Source of the DNA: Candidatus Omnitrophota bacterium
GTDB taxonomy: Bacteria; Omnitrophota; 4484-213
DNA: 8,386 nt
Assembly: GCA_030639955.1 (NCBI GenBank)
Contig: DAOWKH010000060.1
Coordinates: forward strand, 1 to 8,386
Direction of reading: 5' to 3'
Each line of letters opens with the position of its first letter. Position 1 is the first letter of the stretch. Made by a program: the position numbers and the translations under genes. Shown here in pieces: positions 8,013 to 8,386 of the stretch. Under the pieces are notes generated by a model. That model searched no databases and was not told where the DNA came from. It saw nothing but the letters and a program-made list of their open reading frames with translations.

Positions 8013-8123
8013 AAAATATCAAATATAAAAAATCAAATATCAAAAACACAAACCAAAAACATAAAAATTTTAAGTTTTTGCATTTTTAATATGTGTATTT
8101 GATTTTTGGTCTTTGATTTTTTA
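8013..8123. repeat. AT-rich imperfect inverted repeat (TCAAA-type units) between DUF4411 gene and purA
   Basis: The left arm starts AAAATATCAAATATAAAAAA. The reverse complement of the right arm starts AAAAAATCAAAGACCAAAAA. The two align over about 55 nt to a shared AAAATTTT centre near 8064-8071. Units of (A)TCAAA(ATA) recur within each arm. One end abuts the purA start codon and the other touches the stop codon of the DUF4411 gene (8121-8123), so it fills the entire intergenic space. It parallels the CCCAAT-type element before rpoD in size and placement. Confidence 0.65.
8022..8051 (-). promoter_or_regulatory. Possible promoter for purA operon within the AT-rich repeat
   Basis: A TATATT hexamer (minus strand, 8027-8022) lies 18 nt downstream of TTGTGT (8051-8046). 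The -10 match is 5 of 6 and the -35 match 3 of 6. The -10 would sit only 9 nt before the purA ATG, predicting an almost leaderless mRNA. In sequence this AT-rich such matches arise easily by chance. Confidence 0.22.
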
Positions 8124-8386
8124 TTTTTCCAACGGTCTCATTGTAAATATCTTTTTAGCGATGTCCGGGTATCTAGCGACAAATTTCAGCTCATCCTCGG
8201 TCGGTATGGAAAATATTTCCTTGTGCTTTTTCGCCCAGCTCTGGATAAAACCCACGTCATTGTATGATTGAAGCTCATTAAACACCTCGCGAGTGGACGC
8301 GACGGCGCCTCTTTCAACACGCTGTTCCAATCCCTTCCAAAGCGAAGGGAACCTGTCAGGATAATAGTGCTTGAGAACAATGAAAG
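8121..8386 (-). CDS. PIN-like DUF4411 family protein (probable toxin), 5' end beyond window and apparently 3'-truncated
   Basis: The frame is open to the right edge, giving 88 residues beginning FIVLKHYYPDRFPSLWKGL and ending TMRPLEK. The pattern of YYP..FP.LW, a basic linker, ASTREVFNEL and WAKKHKEIF matches DUF4411 as I remember it, a PIN-like RNase fold often found as the toxin of type II toxin-antitoxin pairs. The start codon and first catalytic aspartate should lie just outside the window, so the TTG at 8330 is not a real start. DUF4411 proteins are usually about 150-170 residues, with further conserved acidic residues (a DPFVIA-like motif) and a terminal VVT-E segment. Here the stop comes about 18 residues after the last recognisable block, exactly where an AT-rich repeat begins. 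The gene is therefore probably a remnant or altered copy. No antitoxin gene is visible on this side. Confidence 0.6.
   Translation of the reverse strand, partial: FIVLKHYYPDRFPSLWKGLEQRVERGAVASTREVFNELQSYNDVGFIQSWAKKHKEIFSIPTEDELKFVARYPDIAKKIFTMRPLEK

Noticed and set aside
8186..8380. Second minus-strand frame of 64 codons at the right edge
   Set aside because: It overlaps the DUF4411 frame in another phase and shows no recognisable motif; the DUF4411 frame is clearly the coding one.

Overview
The window looks like a chromosomal housekeeping segment from an uncultured, AT-rich, diderm-like bacterium. Every gene I can support lies on the minus strand, so transcription runs from high to low coordinates. 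The small intergenic palindromes and the imperfect inverted repeats built from CCCAAT- or TCAAA-type units resemble what I know from candidate-phylum metagenome genomes such as Omnitrophota. That placement is an inference from general impression, not from a search.

In transcription order: (1) the 3' part of a PIN-like DUF4411 toxin-family gene (8121-8386) enters from the right edge and appears to lack its normal C-terminal half. (2) An AT-rich inverted repeat (about 8013-8123) separates it from purA. (3) purA, pfkA, cvpA and dnaG follow as a tight operon; the first two junctions are 4-bp ATGA overlaps and cvpA-dnaG is about 9 nt apart. (4) A second, CCCAAT-type inverted repeat (3375-3502) contains the last codons of dnaG and ends just before the start of the primary sigma factor gene rpoD. 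(5) The rpoD stop codon lies inside the 5' end of a tRNA(CAU) gene. (6) That tRNA is followed after a perfect hairpin by the RNase P RNA gene rnpB. (7) A short tRNA nucleotidyltransferase (CCA/poly(A) polymerase family) gene follows, coupled by another ATGA overlap to (8) a secreted trypsin-like serine protease that runs off the left edge.

The dnaG-rpoD pair echoes the classical macromolecular-synthesis arrangement (primase plus primary sigma factor). The stretch after it is a compact tRNA-maturation cluster: a tRNA, the catalytic RNA that cuts tRNA 5' ends, and a nucleotidyltransferase of the family that builds tRNA 3' ends. The most unusual points are as follows. RNase P processing of the tRNA should remove the rpoD stop codon from any co-transcript. 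An identical 27-nt hairpin segment occurs twice inside rnpB. Short perfect palindromes form several of the RNase P stems and the tRNA-rnpB spacer. The nucleotidyltransferase ends right after its neck region. The phosphofructokinase has GGSGS where GGDGS is usual.

No CRISPR array, transposase or phage gene is visible. No stretch over 300 bases lacks a gene: 1327-1819 is filled by rnpB and the tRNA.
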